Shown: positions 39,393 through 48,845, numbered from the stretch's first letter. The stretch: DNA of 64,000 nucleotides from CAZKJL01 sp964553135 (GCA_964553135.1 CAZKJL010000001.1:558001-622000), one strand, 5' to 3'. A program made the numbers and translations. Notes: generated by a model from the letters alone, not told the origin.

Positions 39393-40712
39393 TTATTGAA
39401 TCTGAGCCTCTGGTGTCCCAGTAGGGAGGGTTTCGGTTGCCAGCTTCGGAGGAGCTATTAGCTCAGTGACCATCTCTGGTAATTCTGGAAGTTCAGGCAG
39501 AAGGTTGCCCATGTCTTTCACCTTTTCCAGTGAGCGCGTCACGCTCTTCTGTCCAAGCCATGACTTGCCCACAGCATCGTTCCACGACTTAGAGGCATAC
39601 TCTAGCCCTTTGTGAACGCCAACGAGCCTTTGAACGAAGTTCTCCAAGCGTCTACCCAGTTCTTTCACTTCTACGGAAAGTGCCTGAGCTTGTGTTGCAA
39701 TTCTGTGCTGCCGCCATGCGTCAGCAATGAGCCAAATGAGAGGCATGAGCGTTGCAGGACTCGTTACAATGACTTTCTGTGCCGCACAGTCCTGTAGCAA
39801 CTCCTGGTCACATTCAAGTGCTGCTCTCATAGCGGCCTCACTGGGAATGAAGATCACAACGTAAGGTACTGAATCAGGTACGAACTCTTTATATTCGCGT
39901 TTTGTTAAATCTTTCACGCGATCTCTGAGCTTCGTACAAAACTCTTTATGCAGTAGCTTGCGCTCTTCATCGGTCTTAGCGTTATCTGCCGCCAGATAAC
40001 TCTCGTACAGGGAGGCCTTGGCATCAATGGCAAGGGAGCGGCTGCTATGAGGGAGTTTAATGATGCAGTCTGGACGCAAACGGCGTCCCTCATCATCCAG
40101 GGATGTTGTCTGAATTGTGTAATCCGTTCCTTCTCTCAGATCACTCATTTGCAAGATATTTCTCAGCACTAACTCTCCCCATCGTCCGCGTACTGCGCCG
40201 CTAGTCGTTAGAGCGGTTTTAAGATGCTGAGTCTCCTCTATCAGCTTCTGTTCCTGTGTGCTCAATCCCTCAATCTGTTTTTCTAGCTGCGCGTACTTCA
40301 CTGTCCTATCTGTCTCAAACTGAGTGATCTTGTCATTCGCACTCTTTAGCTGATCTGTCAGACCCTTCACTATGGATTCAATGGCTTGTTTACTGAGTTC
40401 CATTTTTCCCTCTGCTGCCGTAGTGATCTGAGTGAGGTCTTTTTTGGCACTGGCCTCATACAGTTTAGCCTCCTGCTCTAAGACTGTGGATGCCACTGCT
40501 TTAAAAGTGGTCTCCAATTTCTTCTCTGTTAACTGCATATCCTGGATACGCAGATCGTAGGCCGTCTTAAGGTTCGCGATCTCGCTTTGATGCTGTAGCT
40601 CCTTTTGTACCATCTGGCCTCTCAGGGTGGCTATCGCAGCGTTACGCCAAAGAAACACACCTACGCCTCCCAGCAGTCCGCCTAGGCCAATGAATAGAAG
40701 GTTGGTGAGCAT
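39393..40712 (-). CDS. rmuC: RmuC-family protein
   Basis: The 439-residue protein has an N-terminal membrane anchor (LLFIGLGGLLGGVGVFLW), a long coiled coil (about 30-190) and an RmuC domain: GAVRGRWGELVLRNIL, LRPDCIIKLPHSSRSLAIDAKASLYESY, VIFIPSEAAMRAALECD, VIVTSPATLMPLIWLIADAWR. The domain is related to PD-(D/E)XK nucleases (Asp-Cys-Ile and Asp-Ala-Lys). RmuC limits DNA rearrangement in E. coli. Its presence in a mobile element suggests a nuclease or repair role linked to the element. It is convergent with the DnaJ-propeller gene, 6 bp from stop to stop. Confidence 0.88.
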   Translation of the reverse strand: MLTNLLFIGLGGLLGGVGVFLWRNAAIATLRGQMVQKELQHQSEIANLKTAYDLRIQDMQLTEKKLETTFKAVASTVLEQEAKLYEASAKKDLTQITTAAEGKMELSKQAIESIVKGLTDQLKSANDKITQFETDRTVKYAQLEKQIEGLSTQEQKLIEETQHLKTALTTSGAVRGRWGELVLRNILQMSDLREGTDYTIQTTSLDDEGRRLRPDCIIKLPHSSRSLAIDAKASLYESYLAADNAKTDEERKLLHKEFCTKLRDRVKDLTKREYKEFVPDSVPYVVIFIPSEAAMRAALECDQELLQDCAAQKVIVTSPATLMPLIWLIADAWRQHRIATQAQALSVEVKELGRRLENFVQRLVGVHKGLEYASKSWNDAVGKSWLGQKSVTRSLEKVKDMGNLLPELPELPEMVTELIAPPKLATETLPTGTPEAQIQ

Positions 40713-40760
40713 TTACGAATGGGAGTGAGTCTACCTCTGGGAGCTATTTCTTCCAATGGC

Positions 40761-41183
40761 TTAATGGTTACGCCAATAATCAGAGACTTTCCGTGACTGA
40801 GCGAAGAAAAACTTGAGCCGCCCATCTGCATCCTCTTCTTTGGGAACAAGGTACCCCAATTGCTCTGCTAAATCGTAAAAACCGTCCCCAGGTCTCCATG
40901 CTTCTTGGTTGTACACGATGGAACTCATCAGGAAACGTTCATTTTCATCCGTAATCTTCTTTGCATACTCCTCTGTTAGCTCACCCAGCATGTGGCGAAG
41001 CGCGAAGGAGTTAGCGTTCAGATGGATATGAGGAAGCTGATCATGCAGTCGGTCAGATAACTCACTATAGCTAATGACCCCCTCTGGGCTTTTGGCAATC
41101 GCGATAAGAAGCAGTTCAATCTTCTTCTTAGTGGGTTCCCACTCCACGTCATCTTTGCCCATGTCATTGCGTATTGGTTCCAT
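40761..41183 (-). CDS. Hypothetical protein, possible winged-helix (140 aa)
   Basis: Has an HTH-like segment (EPTKKKIELLLIAIAKSPEGVISYSELSDRLHDQ) and a helical middle (LNANSFALRHMLGELTEEYAKK). The C-terminus has a Trp-rich, substrate-binding look (RPGDGFYDLAEQLGYL). The pattern resembles a small regulatory or toxin-antitoxin winged-helix domain, but no family is identified. ATG at 41183 is preferred to 41252, which would come within 3 bp of the divergent GTG at 41256. It is 49 bp upstream of rmuC on the same strand, perhaps one operon. Confidence 0.6.
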   Translation of the reverse strand: MEPIRNDMGKDDVEWEPTKKKIELLLIAIAKSPEGVISYSELSDRLHDQLPHIHLNANSFALRHMLGELTEEYAKKITDENERFLMSSIVYNQEAWRPGDGFYDLAEQLGYLVPKEEDADGRLKFFFAQSRKVSDYWRNH

Positions 41184-41255
41184 ACGAGAAAAAGGAATTG
41201 CGGTAAAGTGGGCTAAAATATACAGTAAAGACGCTTTCTTTTCTACGCGCATTTA

Positions 41256-42221
41256 GTGAAGTTTGGCTTCCGCACACCATCACTCAAAAAAAGATTCGCA
41301 GCCAGAACATCTGTGAAGCGATTCGTGCGGCACTCTATGGGATTGAAGGCTCCTAGAGGAATGGGGATGCTCACAAACCCCAAGAAAGCCCTCTACAACA
41401 AGGTCTACAGGAAGACGACTTTCGGCATTGAGGATGTACTAAAGAGCGGCAAACGCACTGCATCTAAAGCCTCTCATTCTTCCGCTCCTGTTTCCCTCAA
41501 CTCTATGTCCAAGCCGCCAATGGGTGCTTCTCAGAAGAAGATTTTATGGATTGGAATTATTGGAACAATCGTCCTGATCTTCACTGGAGTTGGCGTAGTA
41601 CTCGCGCCTTTCTTCCTCATTGGAGTGGTCTACTACTGGAATAAAACTCCTGAAGTCAGGATGAAGAAGGCACTGACGATGAGCAATTACCTCTATAAGA
41701 AAGGACAGATACAAGAATCTATTGATGCTCTTTTGCCTTTTAAGGATGCCAAAAACTATGAGGTCTCTAGCCGCCTCGCACATCGGTACGGACAACTGGG
41801 AAACTATGCAGAGGCAGAGACGTATGGAAGTTTTTGCTACGAGCGGAACCCTCATGACCTGGAGAATTTATATGTGCATTCCATCACTCTCTTTAATTTG
41901 AAGAAGTACAAAGAGTCGCAAGCAGCACTCTCCATTCTCCCAGATTCCGCGCAGACAGAACCCATATTCGCAAACATCATCGGTGCGAACTACAACGGCA
42001 TGGGGCAGGAAGATATAGCTGTAGAAATTTATAAGAAGTGCCTTGGCAGAAAGCAGAACATTGATGGTGAAGAGATCAGCATAGCCATTAACCTGGCGAA
42101 GATTCTCATTGAGAAAAAGAAGAAGGCAGATGCCAAAAAGTTCCTTCTGAGAATCCTCGCAGTTAGCCCAATGCATGAGGAAGCAACGGAACTGTTGGCG
42201 AAGACAGAGAAAAACGATTAA
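41256..42221 (+). CDS. Two-TM protein with TPR domain
   Basis: The 321-residue protein starts with a basic N-terminal motif (FGFRTPSLKKRFAARTSVKRFVRHSMGLKAPRG), then MLTNPKKALYNKVYRKTT; a similar motif heads many phage and Gram-positive proteins from memory. Two transmembrane helices come next (ILWIGIIGTIVLIFTGVGVVL and FFLIGVVYYW). The C-terminal two-thirds holds TPR-like repeats (NYLYKKGQIQESIDALLPF, RYGQLGNYAEAETYGSFCY, ITLFNLKKYKESQAALSI, ANYNGMGQEDIAVEIY). It probably scaffolds proteins at the membrane. Start GTG. Its stop overlaps the helicase stop by 4 bp, head-on. Confidence 0.75.
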   Translation: MKFGFRTPSLKKRFAARTSVKRFVRHSMGLKAPRGMGMLTNPKKALYNKVYRKTTFGIEDVLKSGKRTASKASHSSAPVSLNSMSKPPMGASQKKILWIGIIGTIVLIFTGVGVVLAPFFLIGVVYYWNKTPEVRMKKALTMSNYLYKKGQIQESIDALLPFKDAKNYEVSSRLAHRYGQLGNYAEAETYGSFCYERNPHDLENLYVHSITLFNLKKYKESQAALSILPDSAQTEPIFANIIGANYNGMGQEDIAVEIYKKCLGRKQNIDGEEISIAINLAKILIEKKKKADAKKFLLRILAVSPMHEEATELLAKTEKND

Positions 42222-45200
42222 TCGCTTATACGAATCTTCTCCGTGTTCTTGCACTTAGGATATTTGCTACATCCAAAGAACACTCCATATCGTCCCTTCT
42301 TGGGCTTCATTGTGCCTCCACAGCCAGGTAGCGGACACTCGTAATGCTGCAAGCTCGTGATATCTATGCTCTCAGTCTTCTGCTTCCGTAGGTTACGAGC
42401 ATTCGTTTTTGCGCCGCATTCGCTGCATTCAAAATAGACACCGAACTTCCCATTCTTCCAAACCGTCTCACCATTGCAATCATCACAGAGAGGATTTTCT
42501 TTCTCGTGAATGCTGATGCCCTTTCCTCCCGAAGGAGTACAAACGAGTTGGGCTATCTGGCTGCATGTCTTCTTCCCAGGGATTCTCAACATGCTTTCTG
42601 AGGAGTTTGTATGAGAGAGAATGTTGAGGGAGCCATGCCAGAGAATGGAGCCATCAATCACGCAAATCTTTTCATGCATCTTGGAGCGCAGATCAACAGT
42701 TACGCCTGTATCTATAAGGGCTTGCACGGCAGGAGTGAGGCCATTAGCCATGATCTCCCCCAGTTCCTCAATGGGACGGAAAACAAGGCGTATCAACACT
42801 CCACGCCTCTGGGCATCCTTCAGGAGTTCTACCCACCTACTAAGGCCATTGAGCGTCACGAATGGTGAGAAGATCGTGATGGATTTCTCCGCCTTCTGGA
42901 TGTCTTGGGTGAATGCAGGATAGAAACTGCCTTCATTGAAAGCCCCTGCACTATCCATATCCAGCTTGAGCTTTGTTTTCGTGAGACGGTCTAGAGCGTC
43001 ATGCCAGTCCTGATCGCCAATGGGTAACAGTTCGCGCACATCCAGCGGAGAGCCGTGCTTCTCAAAGTATTTCAGGATGTTCAATACCAACATGCCTTCC
43101 TTGGCGGTTCTCCGTAGGAACTCAAAATTGGCCACGAGGATGATATGTTCCTTGGCGCGGCTGAAAGCCACATTCAGCAGTCTTCCGCCTTCCTCCTCTC
43201 TCTGTGATGCTGAGAGGAACCGCCCCAAGCGCACACCCTCTGAGTCCGTGAGATCAACAATCATTGTCTCTTTCTCATTCCCTTGGAAACGGTGAACGGT
43301 AGAAGCAAATGTTGCTGGCCTTCCCAGCTTATCCTCTATGAGTGAAGCAATGAGCTTCGTTTGCGCCGCATACGGAGACACAATGCCTAGTGTTTTATTT
43401 TCCTCATCTGCCTGAGGTAAATATTTCTTTTTAGCGAAGAAAGAAACGATGTTACGAATGAGGAGCGCATGGAACAGGTTGTAGCGCGAATACCCTCCCA
43501 GTTTCATGGAAGCCCACGGATGGAATGCGGACGTATCAACGTATAACAAAGGCTCTTTGGAAAGGGGCATCTTGGAGACATTCTTCCCTACGCTCACATC
43601 TGGAATCAGAGGATGATCGTAGTAGAAATGTTCATTGATGCAGTCACAGATGGCTTTCTTCATACGGAACTGAATCTGGAGCGCACAAAGGTACTCAGGA
43701 GGCTTCTTGGACTGCACTTTCTCAGGAATGCCAGCCATCTCAAACACGTCTTTCTTGAGCCATTCCAGAGCCTTTGGCTCATCAGACATGACAATGGGTG
43801 AAAGCTGTCTGAAGTCCCCAGCGATGACCACGGATTGCGTAGCAAGCCCAGAGGCGTAATACGTCATGGGAAGCATGACCATGGAGGCTTCATCCACGAT
43901 CACCACATCAAACTCTCTATGCAGATGCGACTCTAAGAACGTCCTGTAGACGGTTGTAGCCAGGATGCGGCAGTTCTTGAGTACCTGTTCACGGACGGCT
44001 GCTAACTGGGTATCAATCTCCTTCACTTGGAGGTACAGATTCTCAATCTGCTTCTCTGTAGTGGCAATGGAGGAAGGATACGATACAACGTTAGGATGCT
44101 CCTTGAGCTTCGCTTCAATATCCTTCGTCAGTGCCTCTAGCTCATCTGCTTCCTTCCCTGCATTGGCAACAGCCTTATCAATCTCTGATGCTGCGTCCAC
44201 TGAGGATTTCCGCATGATCTCCGCTTGGCTCATCTCTCGCATGATCTTTTCTGGATGCAAACCCAGCACCATGCGCTTGAGGGAGCCAGCGTTCTTCGCT
44301 CGTGCCAACTTCTCCTCCAAGGAGTCCTTTTTAGTCTGATACTGAGATATCTTTGCCGCCAACCCAGAGCGTTTCTGCTGATGGGCTTGGAGGGTCTTTG
44401 CGGAGAATTCCATCTTCTTTTCCGCATCCTTCAGTGCCTGATGGAAGCGGATGGCTTCTTGCATCGGCTGTATCTGTCCCTCTAGGTGTGAGATTTCCAG
44501 TACGAGCTTCTGCCTTTCCCCCTGTAGTCCTTCACTCAGGCGTTCCACGATCTCATCAATGAGCACTTGTTTGCCATGCTTCTCAATCAGTTCCACCTTC
44601 ATGGCTGGCCCCAAGCGGATGACTGAGCCGCGTTGATACTCCTCATCTGTCACTAAGCGCTCAGCGACTTTTTCCAGAGCAGTATCCACGGCAATGTTCG
44701 TATTGGATACGAGTAGCACGGAAAGCCCTTTGCGATAGAAGCCTTCTACGACTCGTGCCAGCGTTGTGGTCTTCCCTGTTCCTGGCGGCCCCCAGACATA
44801 GGTAACTTCACTGCCAAGAGAACGGCGGATGATTCTCTGCTTCTCCTCATTCATGCCGCCAAGCAGCGTCTCATCTAGCTCAGCATCAGCAGAGGCTATA
44901 TTTCCTTCTCCAATGACCTTCTCAGCGAGTCCAGCGTTAAAAGCTGCCTCTCCGCTCTGCACTTCACCCAGACGCTCCTTGAGGCGTTCTAGAAGGAACG
45001 AGTTATCAATGATGATTCGCGCACTGGAGATCGTGTCTCCAAGATCAGCCTCCAATGCCACGATCAATACGCCCTCATTCGTAGAAACGATGATGCCTGG
45101 GATATCATCTTTCCCACAGGCAAGGCGTATGGGTGAATCATCTTTCAACTGCGTACCTTCAATATCTTCTGAGAGAGGAAAGCGATAGAGGGTGTTTGTC

Positions 45201-45319
45201 CCTTCAGTCTGTAGGCGTTCTCCTCCGCGCACAGTGATTTGTTGAGAGTTACCTTTCTTGCGAATGGCGGCAACCTCTAGGCCCAAAGCCTCAATCATGT
45301 GCGTTAGATTGTCCGCCAT
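42218..45319 (-). CDS. COG1112 helicase-PLD nuclease-zinc ribbon protein (Mokosh type II-like)
   Basis: The 1033-residue protein has an SF1 UPF1-like helicase with Walker A GPPGTGKTT (177-185), DEAS (476-479), the QFRM motif, the TVHRFQGNEKET motif and NVAFSRAKEH. A coiled-coil insert of about 200 residues (250-450) splits the helicase core. A single PLD nuclease motif follows: H882, K884, D889, with GSLN (896-899). Two zinc ribbons end the chain (C945, C948, C965, C968; C995, C1000, C1017, C1023), the last topoisomerase-type. The helicase-PLD pair matches the single-protein anti-phage system Mokosh type II. It is read 7 bp after the protease gene. Confidence 0.85.
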   Translation of the reverse strand: MADNLTHMIEALGLEVAAIRKKGNSQQITVRGGERLQTEGTNTLYRFPLSEDIEGTQLKDDSPIRLACGKDDIPGIIVSTNEGVLIVALEADLGDTISSARIIIDNSFLLERLKERLGEVQSGEAAFNAGLAEKVIGEGNIASADAELDETLLGGMNEEKQRIIRRSLGSEVTYVWGPPGTGKTTTLARVVEGFYRKGLSVLLVSNTNIAVDTALEKVAERLVTDEEYQRGSVIRLGPAMKVELIEKHGKQVLIDEIVERLSEGLQGERQKLVLEISHLEGQIQPMQEAIRFHQALKDAEKKMEFSAKTLQAHQQKRSGLAAKISQYQTKKDSLEEKLARAKNAGSLKRMVLGLHPEKIMREMSQAEIMRKSSVDAASEIDKAVANAGKEADELEALTKDIEAKLKEHPNVVSYPSSIATTEKQIENLYLQVKEIDTQLAAVREQVLKNCRILATTVYRTFLESHLHREFDVVIVDEASMVMLPMTYYASGLATQSVVIAGDFRQLSPIVMSDEPKALEWLKKDVFEMAGIPEKVQSKKPPEYLCALQIQFRMKKAICDCINEHFYYDHPLIPDVSVGKNVSKMPLSKEPLLYVDTSAFHPWASMKLGGYSRYNLFHALLIRNIVSFFAKKKYLPQADEENKTLGIVSPYAAQTKLIASLIEDKLGRPATFASTVHRFQGNEKETMIVDLTDSEGVRLGRFLSASQREEEGGRLLNVAFSRAKEHIILVANFEFLRRTAKEGMLVLNILKYFEKHGSPLDVRELLPIGDQDWHDALDRLTKTKLKLDMDSAGAFNEGSFYPAFTQDIQKAEKSITIFSPFVTLNGLSRWVELLKDAQRRGVLIRLVFRPIEELGEIMANGLTPAVQALIDTGVTVDLRSKMHEKICVIDGSILWHGSLNILSHTNSSESMLRIPGKKTCSQIAQLVCTPSGGKGISIHEKENPLCDDCNGETVWKNGKFGVYFECSECGAKTNARNLRKQKTESIDITSLQHYECPLPGCGGTMKPKKGRYGVFFGCSKYPKCKNTEKIRISD

Positions 45320-45326
45320 AGTTAAT

Positions 45327-47432
45327 TTAGTAGTTGTAATCCTTCATGCAGTAGCTGCCGTTAAGTGAATAGCCAGCGTTACAAAGGCATCTCTCATCCT
45401 CAACGCTGAAATATCCACCAGTCCCACAATACGATTTACGAACACAACTGCCGTCCTTTGGGTAGTAATCGCTATCGCAGATGCAGCCACCAGTCTGCTG
45501 ATTGAAGGTTCCGCCGTAGCAAGAAGGCTCTCTCACACAGCTTCCATTCTGCTTGTAGTAGCCCTCATCACAATCACATGCGCCCGTCTGTCTGTTGTAG
45601 GTTCCGCTATAGCCACAAGCAAGGTATTCACTGATGCATGTGCCGCCCTGTGATACATATCCAGTGTTGCAGTAGCACTTCCCAGCATCCTCATCAAAAC
45701 TGCTGTTATATGGACAATCCACTTCTTCGTAGCATTTTCCATCTTTAACGTAGTAACCGTAATCACATTCACACTGTTTTGCCGTGTAATTAAACGTGCT
45801 GTTTGAGACGCAGTTTGGAACCTTTACACATGTATTGTTATTGGCGTAGTAGCCAGTATTACAAACACAGCTTGCCTCTGCGTAGCTATAGAAAGCATTG
45901 GAGCCAAATTCTGAGCAATCATGCGTTGGAGTGGGTGCAGGAGGTGGAGTGCTAATGGTCGGAGTGGGAGGCGTTGTTTCACGATAGGTTGGCTGTTGCT
46001 GTGGAGTGCCAGACGTTCCGCTATTGAAATCAGAGGGGTCAAGATAAGCCACACCTCTATGGCTCTCTGGGATGTTGCCCAAGAACGTCTCAACGCTGCT
46101 TGCTCCAATGGCAAACTTTACGCCATCAATGCTAAGGGTATTTACGCCCACTACTTCACTTGCCGTATTCAATAGCGGCCCTCCAGAGTTACCATGAGTG
46201 ATCTCCGCATCTGTTTGTATGAACTCCATCCCAGAATTAGAGGTGCGAACGGCACTAATAATTCCCTTTGTGATGCTCTCTGTGAAAGACTGAGGGCTAC
46301 CGACTGCAAACACAGTCTGCCCCTGCCTTGCTGTTGATTGCAGGGACAACGATGGAAATGGACTGGGATAATCCACAACAAAATCACCATTTTGGAGTAC
46401 GAGATTCGTAACAGCCAATGCAGCAAGATCATTTGTTCCTCCACCTGTTGCAATTACCTGTGCAATACGCGCACGTTTCTGATCATCAACGATAATTACA
46501 GGAGGGCCAGAGCCAAGTGCATAGGTTCTATCTTCATAGGCAACAGGCTCAACAACGTGGAAGTTTGTAATGAGTGTGTAGTCATCAATGAAAAAGGCTG
46601 TTCCTTGCGAAACCGTATCATCGCCGCCTGGAACGATGACTGTAACTACAGATGGAAGTGCTTTAGTAAGAACTTTAGAGGCATCGCCATCCTGTCTCCT
46701 AATTCGCTCTAGCTCCGCTTCAGCCTCATCCGTTTTCCCTCTCAATTCATCCTGAACTTGCTGAGCTTCCCTGAGCAATTGGCTCACGCTGTTCTCAGGA
46801 GTGGCAATGCTGACTTTGATTTCTTCTTGTTTCTCCAGGGTGAATTTTTGGGCTTCTGCAAGTTCAGAATCAGTCATACTCTTTTTGAGTTCCTCAAGAG
46901 CTATATCAGCTTTTTCATGCCCTTGAGCCTTAGCTAGACTCCACCAAACATAGGCCTTTGATCTACTCTCAGGTGCGCCCTTCCCTGACTCAAACACAAT
47001 TCCCAAGTAGTACTGAGCCTCAGCATTTCCTTGATGCCCAGCCTTAGCGAACCATTCTTTCGCAGTGGGGAAATCCTGAGCAACTGCCTCTCCTCTGTAG
47101 TAGAGCAAACCCAGAATCAATTGAGCGGTTACGTTGCCCTGTTCTGCTGAGCGGCTTAGCCATTGAACAGATGTTGCAGCGTCTTTAGGTACTTCATTTT
47201 TCCCTACGAAAAATAATCCTGCCAAAGCCAATTGTGACTCCGCATTCCCATCATTGGCGGATTTACGGAGAGCGACCATGTCTGTACTAGCCTCTGCCTT
47301 AGGGAAAGGGAGATCAGTTGTGCGATCTGCGAATGCACGAACTGAAAGAATTGCTAGAACGACAATAGAAAGACAGACTATGCTTCCCCCTATGACTAAG
47401 CCAATTTTAGAAGTATCAGGCTTGAGCGGCAT
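45327..47432 (-). CDS. Membrane-anchored Sel1-trypsin-EGF-like protease
   Basis: The 701-residue protein has an N-terminal transmembrane anchor (GLVIGGSIVCLSIVVLAIL) and about three to four Sel1 repeats (60-190; AESQLALAGLFFVG, TAQLILGLLYYRGEAV, AEAQYYLGIVFESGKG). A short coiled coil precedes a trypsin/DegP-type protease domain with H292 (TNFHVVEP), D335 (NDLAALAV) and S416 (GNSGGPLL). A Pro/Thr-rich hinge leads to about six Cys-rich EGF-like modules (CECDYGYYVKDGKCYEE and repeats). There is no PDZ domain. Secretory cysteines suggest an extracytoplasmic C-terminus. Its start overlaps the upstream TM gene by 17 bp, a strong sign of one transcript with the helicase. Confidence 0.82.
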   Translation of the reverse strand: MPLKPDTSKIGLVIGGSIVCLSIVVLAILSVRAFADRTTDLPFPKAEASTDMVALRKSANDGNAESQLALAGLFFVGKNEVPKDAATSVQWLSRSAEQGNVTAQLILGLLYYRGEAVAQDFPTAKEWFAKAGHQGNAEAQYYLGIVFESGKGAPESRSKAYVWWSLAKAQGHEKADIALEELKKSMTDSELAEAQKFTLEKQEEIKVSIATPENSVSQLLREAQQVQDELRGKTDEAEAELERIRRQDGDASKVLTKALPSVVTVIVPGGDDTVSQGTAFFIDDYTLITNFHVVEPVAYEDRTYALGSGPPVIIVDDQKRARIAQVIATGGGTNDLAALAVTNLVLQNGDFVVDYPSPFPSLSLQSTARQGQTVFAVGSPQSFTESITKGIISAVRTSNSGMEFIQTDAEITHGNSGGPLLNTASEVVGVNTLSIDGVKFAIGASSVETFLGNIPESHRGVAYLDPSDFNSGTSGTPQQQPTYRETTPPTPTISTPPPAPTPTHDCSEFGSNAFYSYAEASCVCNTGYYANNNTCVKVPNCVSNSTFNYTAKQCECDYGYYVKDGKCYEEVDCPYNSSFDEDAGKCYCNTGYVSQGGTCISEYLACGYSGTYNRQTGACDCDEGYYKQNGSCVREPSCYGGTFNQQTGGCICDSDYYPKDGSCVRKSYCGTGGYFSVEDERCLCNAGYSLNGSYCMKDYNY

Positions 47433-48531
47433 GGTGTGAGTTTTGGAAATTTTGATATGCGAACGTGCCGCGCACTCCGTTTATTAAACCAAAAAGGAAT
47501 ACTATTGCGATTCCAATACCCGCTCCGCTGATCTGTCCTTCTGAAAACTGGAATGTCTTTTCAAGGATGAAGAGTACCAATCCAGCCACCGCTGCCGTAC
47601 GAGAATAGAACTGCATACCTAATCCAATGACAGCAAAGAGAAGGGCATCCAACATTGCCCACGCATCAATACCACCTATGGATTGATCTGTAGCCAACGC
47701 AAACAGTGCAACTCCAGCAGTGAGAACCGCGATGACATACGCAACTCCATAACCTTGCGCCACTGCCTTCTTCGCGCTCTCTATTGAATCAATTGTTAGG
47801 AACCACTGATTAGATGTTTTCTTCTTAGATGCAGTTACTATAGGAGTGGAAGCTGCCTTGGCAGATTGTTTTTTAGGAATGTCCATTTTCGTAGTAAAAC
47901 CTTCCTGTTTCTTCCCCAAAAAATTGAGTTCCTTGGGGCCAAGGATGCCAACACTGTATCCTGCTTTCTTCACCATTTTTATAGCATCTGCATACGCACA
48001 GAAGAACGCGATAATGCCAATGATGCCACCTAGAAGCAGTGAGCCTATAGCAGCGTATTTCCATGCGGATTTCCAGACCAATATCTCAATGGCAATCATG
48101 CAGTAAACGACTCCCAAGAATATAAGACCAGCAATCCCTGCTACAAAATCACTGTTAAGAATTGCAGCAAGAATAAGGCCAAGAATTCCACCCAGGAAAA
48201 AGACATTGCACCACTTCAGATGAACAGCGACCTTATCGGCTTTACCGCTCTCTGATGGAACTGTTTTAACCAAAGCTGCTTTGGGTGGAGTGTGCGCTTG
48301 CGCTTTATGACTTCCAAAGCCCACATAAAGAACACAGTGGTATAAGCCCACTGCTACCAGATACACAACGAGGGGAAAAATGATGATTGCAGTCTTATCG
48401 TCCTCCTCCAGGGTCAATAAAATACCCAACAGCAAAGCCAATCCCGTGCCTCCTAAAATGAAAACTTCAGCGAGTCTGTTCCACCATTTTTCTTGTACTT
48501 CAAGCCTACGCGGAAACAGGGGCAGTTTCAT
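47416..48531 (-). CDS. Polytopic membrane protein, first gene of the defence-like operon
   Basis: The 371-residue protein has about nine hydrophobic helices in two blocks, separated by a Lys/Ser-rich cytosolic loop (about 205-250: KKQEGFTTKMDIPKKQSAK and SKKKTSNQW). Helices such as VFILGGTGLALLLGILLTL, IIIFPLVVYLVAVGLYHCVLYV, GIAGLIFLGVVYCMIAIEIL and VAYVIAVLTAGVALFALA are plain. The last block resembles unnamed tetra-spanning modules, but I recognise no family. Start at 48531 (MKLPLFPRRL) fits a membrane protein better than 48561. It overlaps the protease gene by 17 bp and heads the operon. Confidence 0.72.
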   Translation of the reverse strand: MKLPLFPRRLEVQEKWWNRLAEVFILGGTGLALLLGILLTLEEDDKTAIIIFPLVVYLVAVGLYHCVLYVGFGSHKAQAHTPPKAALVKTVPSESGKADKVAVHLKWCNVFFLGGILGLILAAILNSDFVAGIAGLIFLGVVYCMIAIEILVWKSAWKYAAIGSLLLGGIIGIIAFFCAYADAIKMVKKAGYSVGILGPKELNFLGKKQEGFTTKMDIPKKQSAKAASTPIVTASKKKTSNQWFLTIDSIESAKKAVAQGYGVAYVIAVLTAGVALFALATDQSIGGIDAWAMLDALLFAVIGLGMQFYSRTAAVAGLVLFILEKTFQFSEGQISGAGIGIAIVFLFGLINGVRGTFAYQNFQNSHHAAQA

Positions 48532-48632
48532 AGCTTCAAAGATTACAGGAGATGTAAGCAAGCACCAAGGCTAGATCGCATCGGAGGGGCTTATCCTATG
48601 CCAAGCACTGACGTTCTTTTCTACGCTCTAAC

Positions 48633-48845
48633 TCAGCGTCCGTGCTTAATTCGTGGGTCTTTCTTAGCTCTCTTCTGTCGTTCTTTATTGAACTCAGCAA
48701 CATCAGCCTCTAGGAAAATTTTCCCAGCCGCTGTGTCTTGGAAGCGCAGTTTTCCCTTTTTAATCAATTCGTTAACTCTTGGCCTAGAGATGCCAAGGAT
48801 ACGAGCCACATCACCTATGCTTAAGACCTTTGGAAAGTTGTTCAT
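48633..48845 (-). CDS. Excisionase/MerR-type HTH protein A (70 aa)
   Basis: A single winged-helix DNA-binding domain: VLSIGDVARILGISRPRVNELIKKGKL, then FQDTAAGKIFLEADVAEFNKERQKRAKKD. The SIGDVARILGISRPRV helix-turn-helix is typical of excisionases and small repressors. It is a paralogue of the protein at 55001-55234 (shared GKIF..E.DVA). It is divergent from the lipoprotein gene at 48952 and could control the cargo operon or the genes to its right. Confidence 0.8.
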   Translation of the reverse strand: MNNFPKVLSIGDVARILGISRPRVNELIKKGKLRFQDTAAGKIFLEADVAEFNKERQKRAKKDPRIKHGR

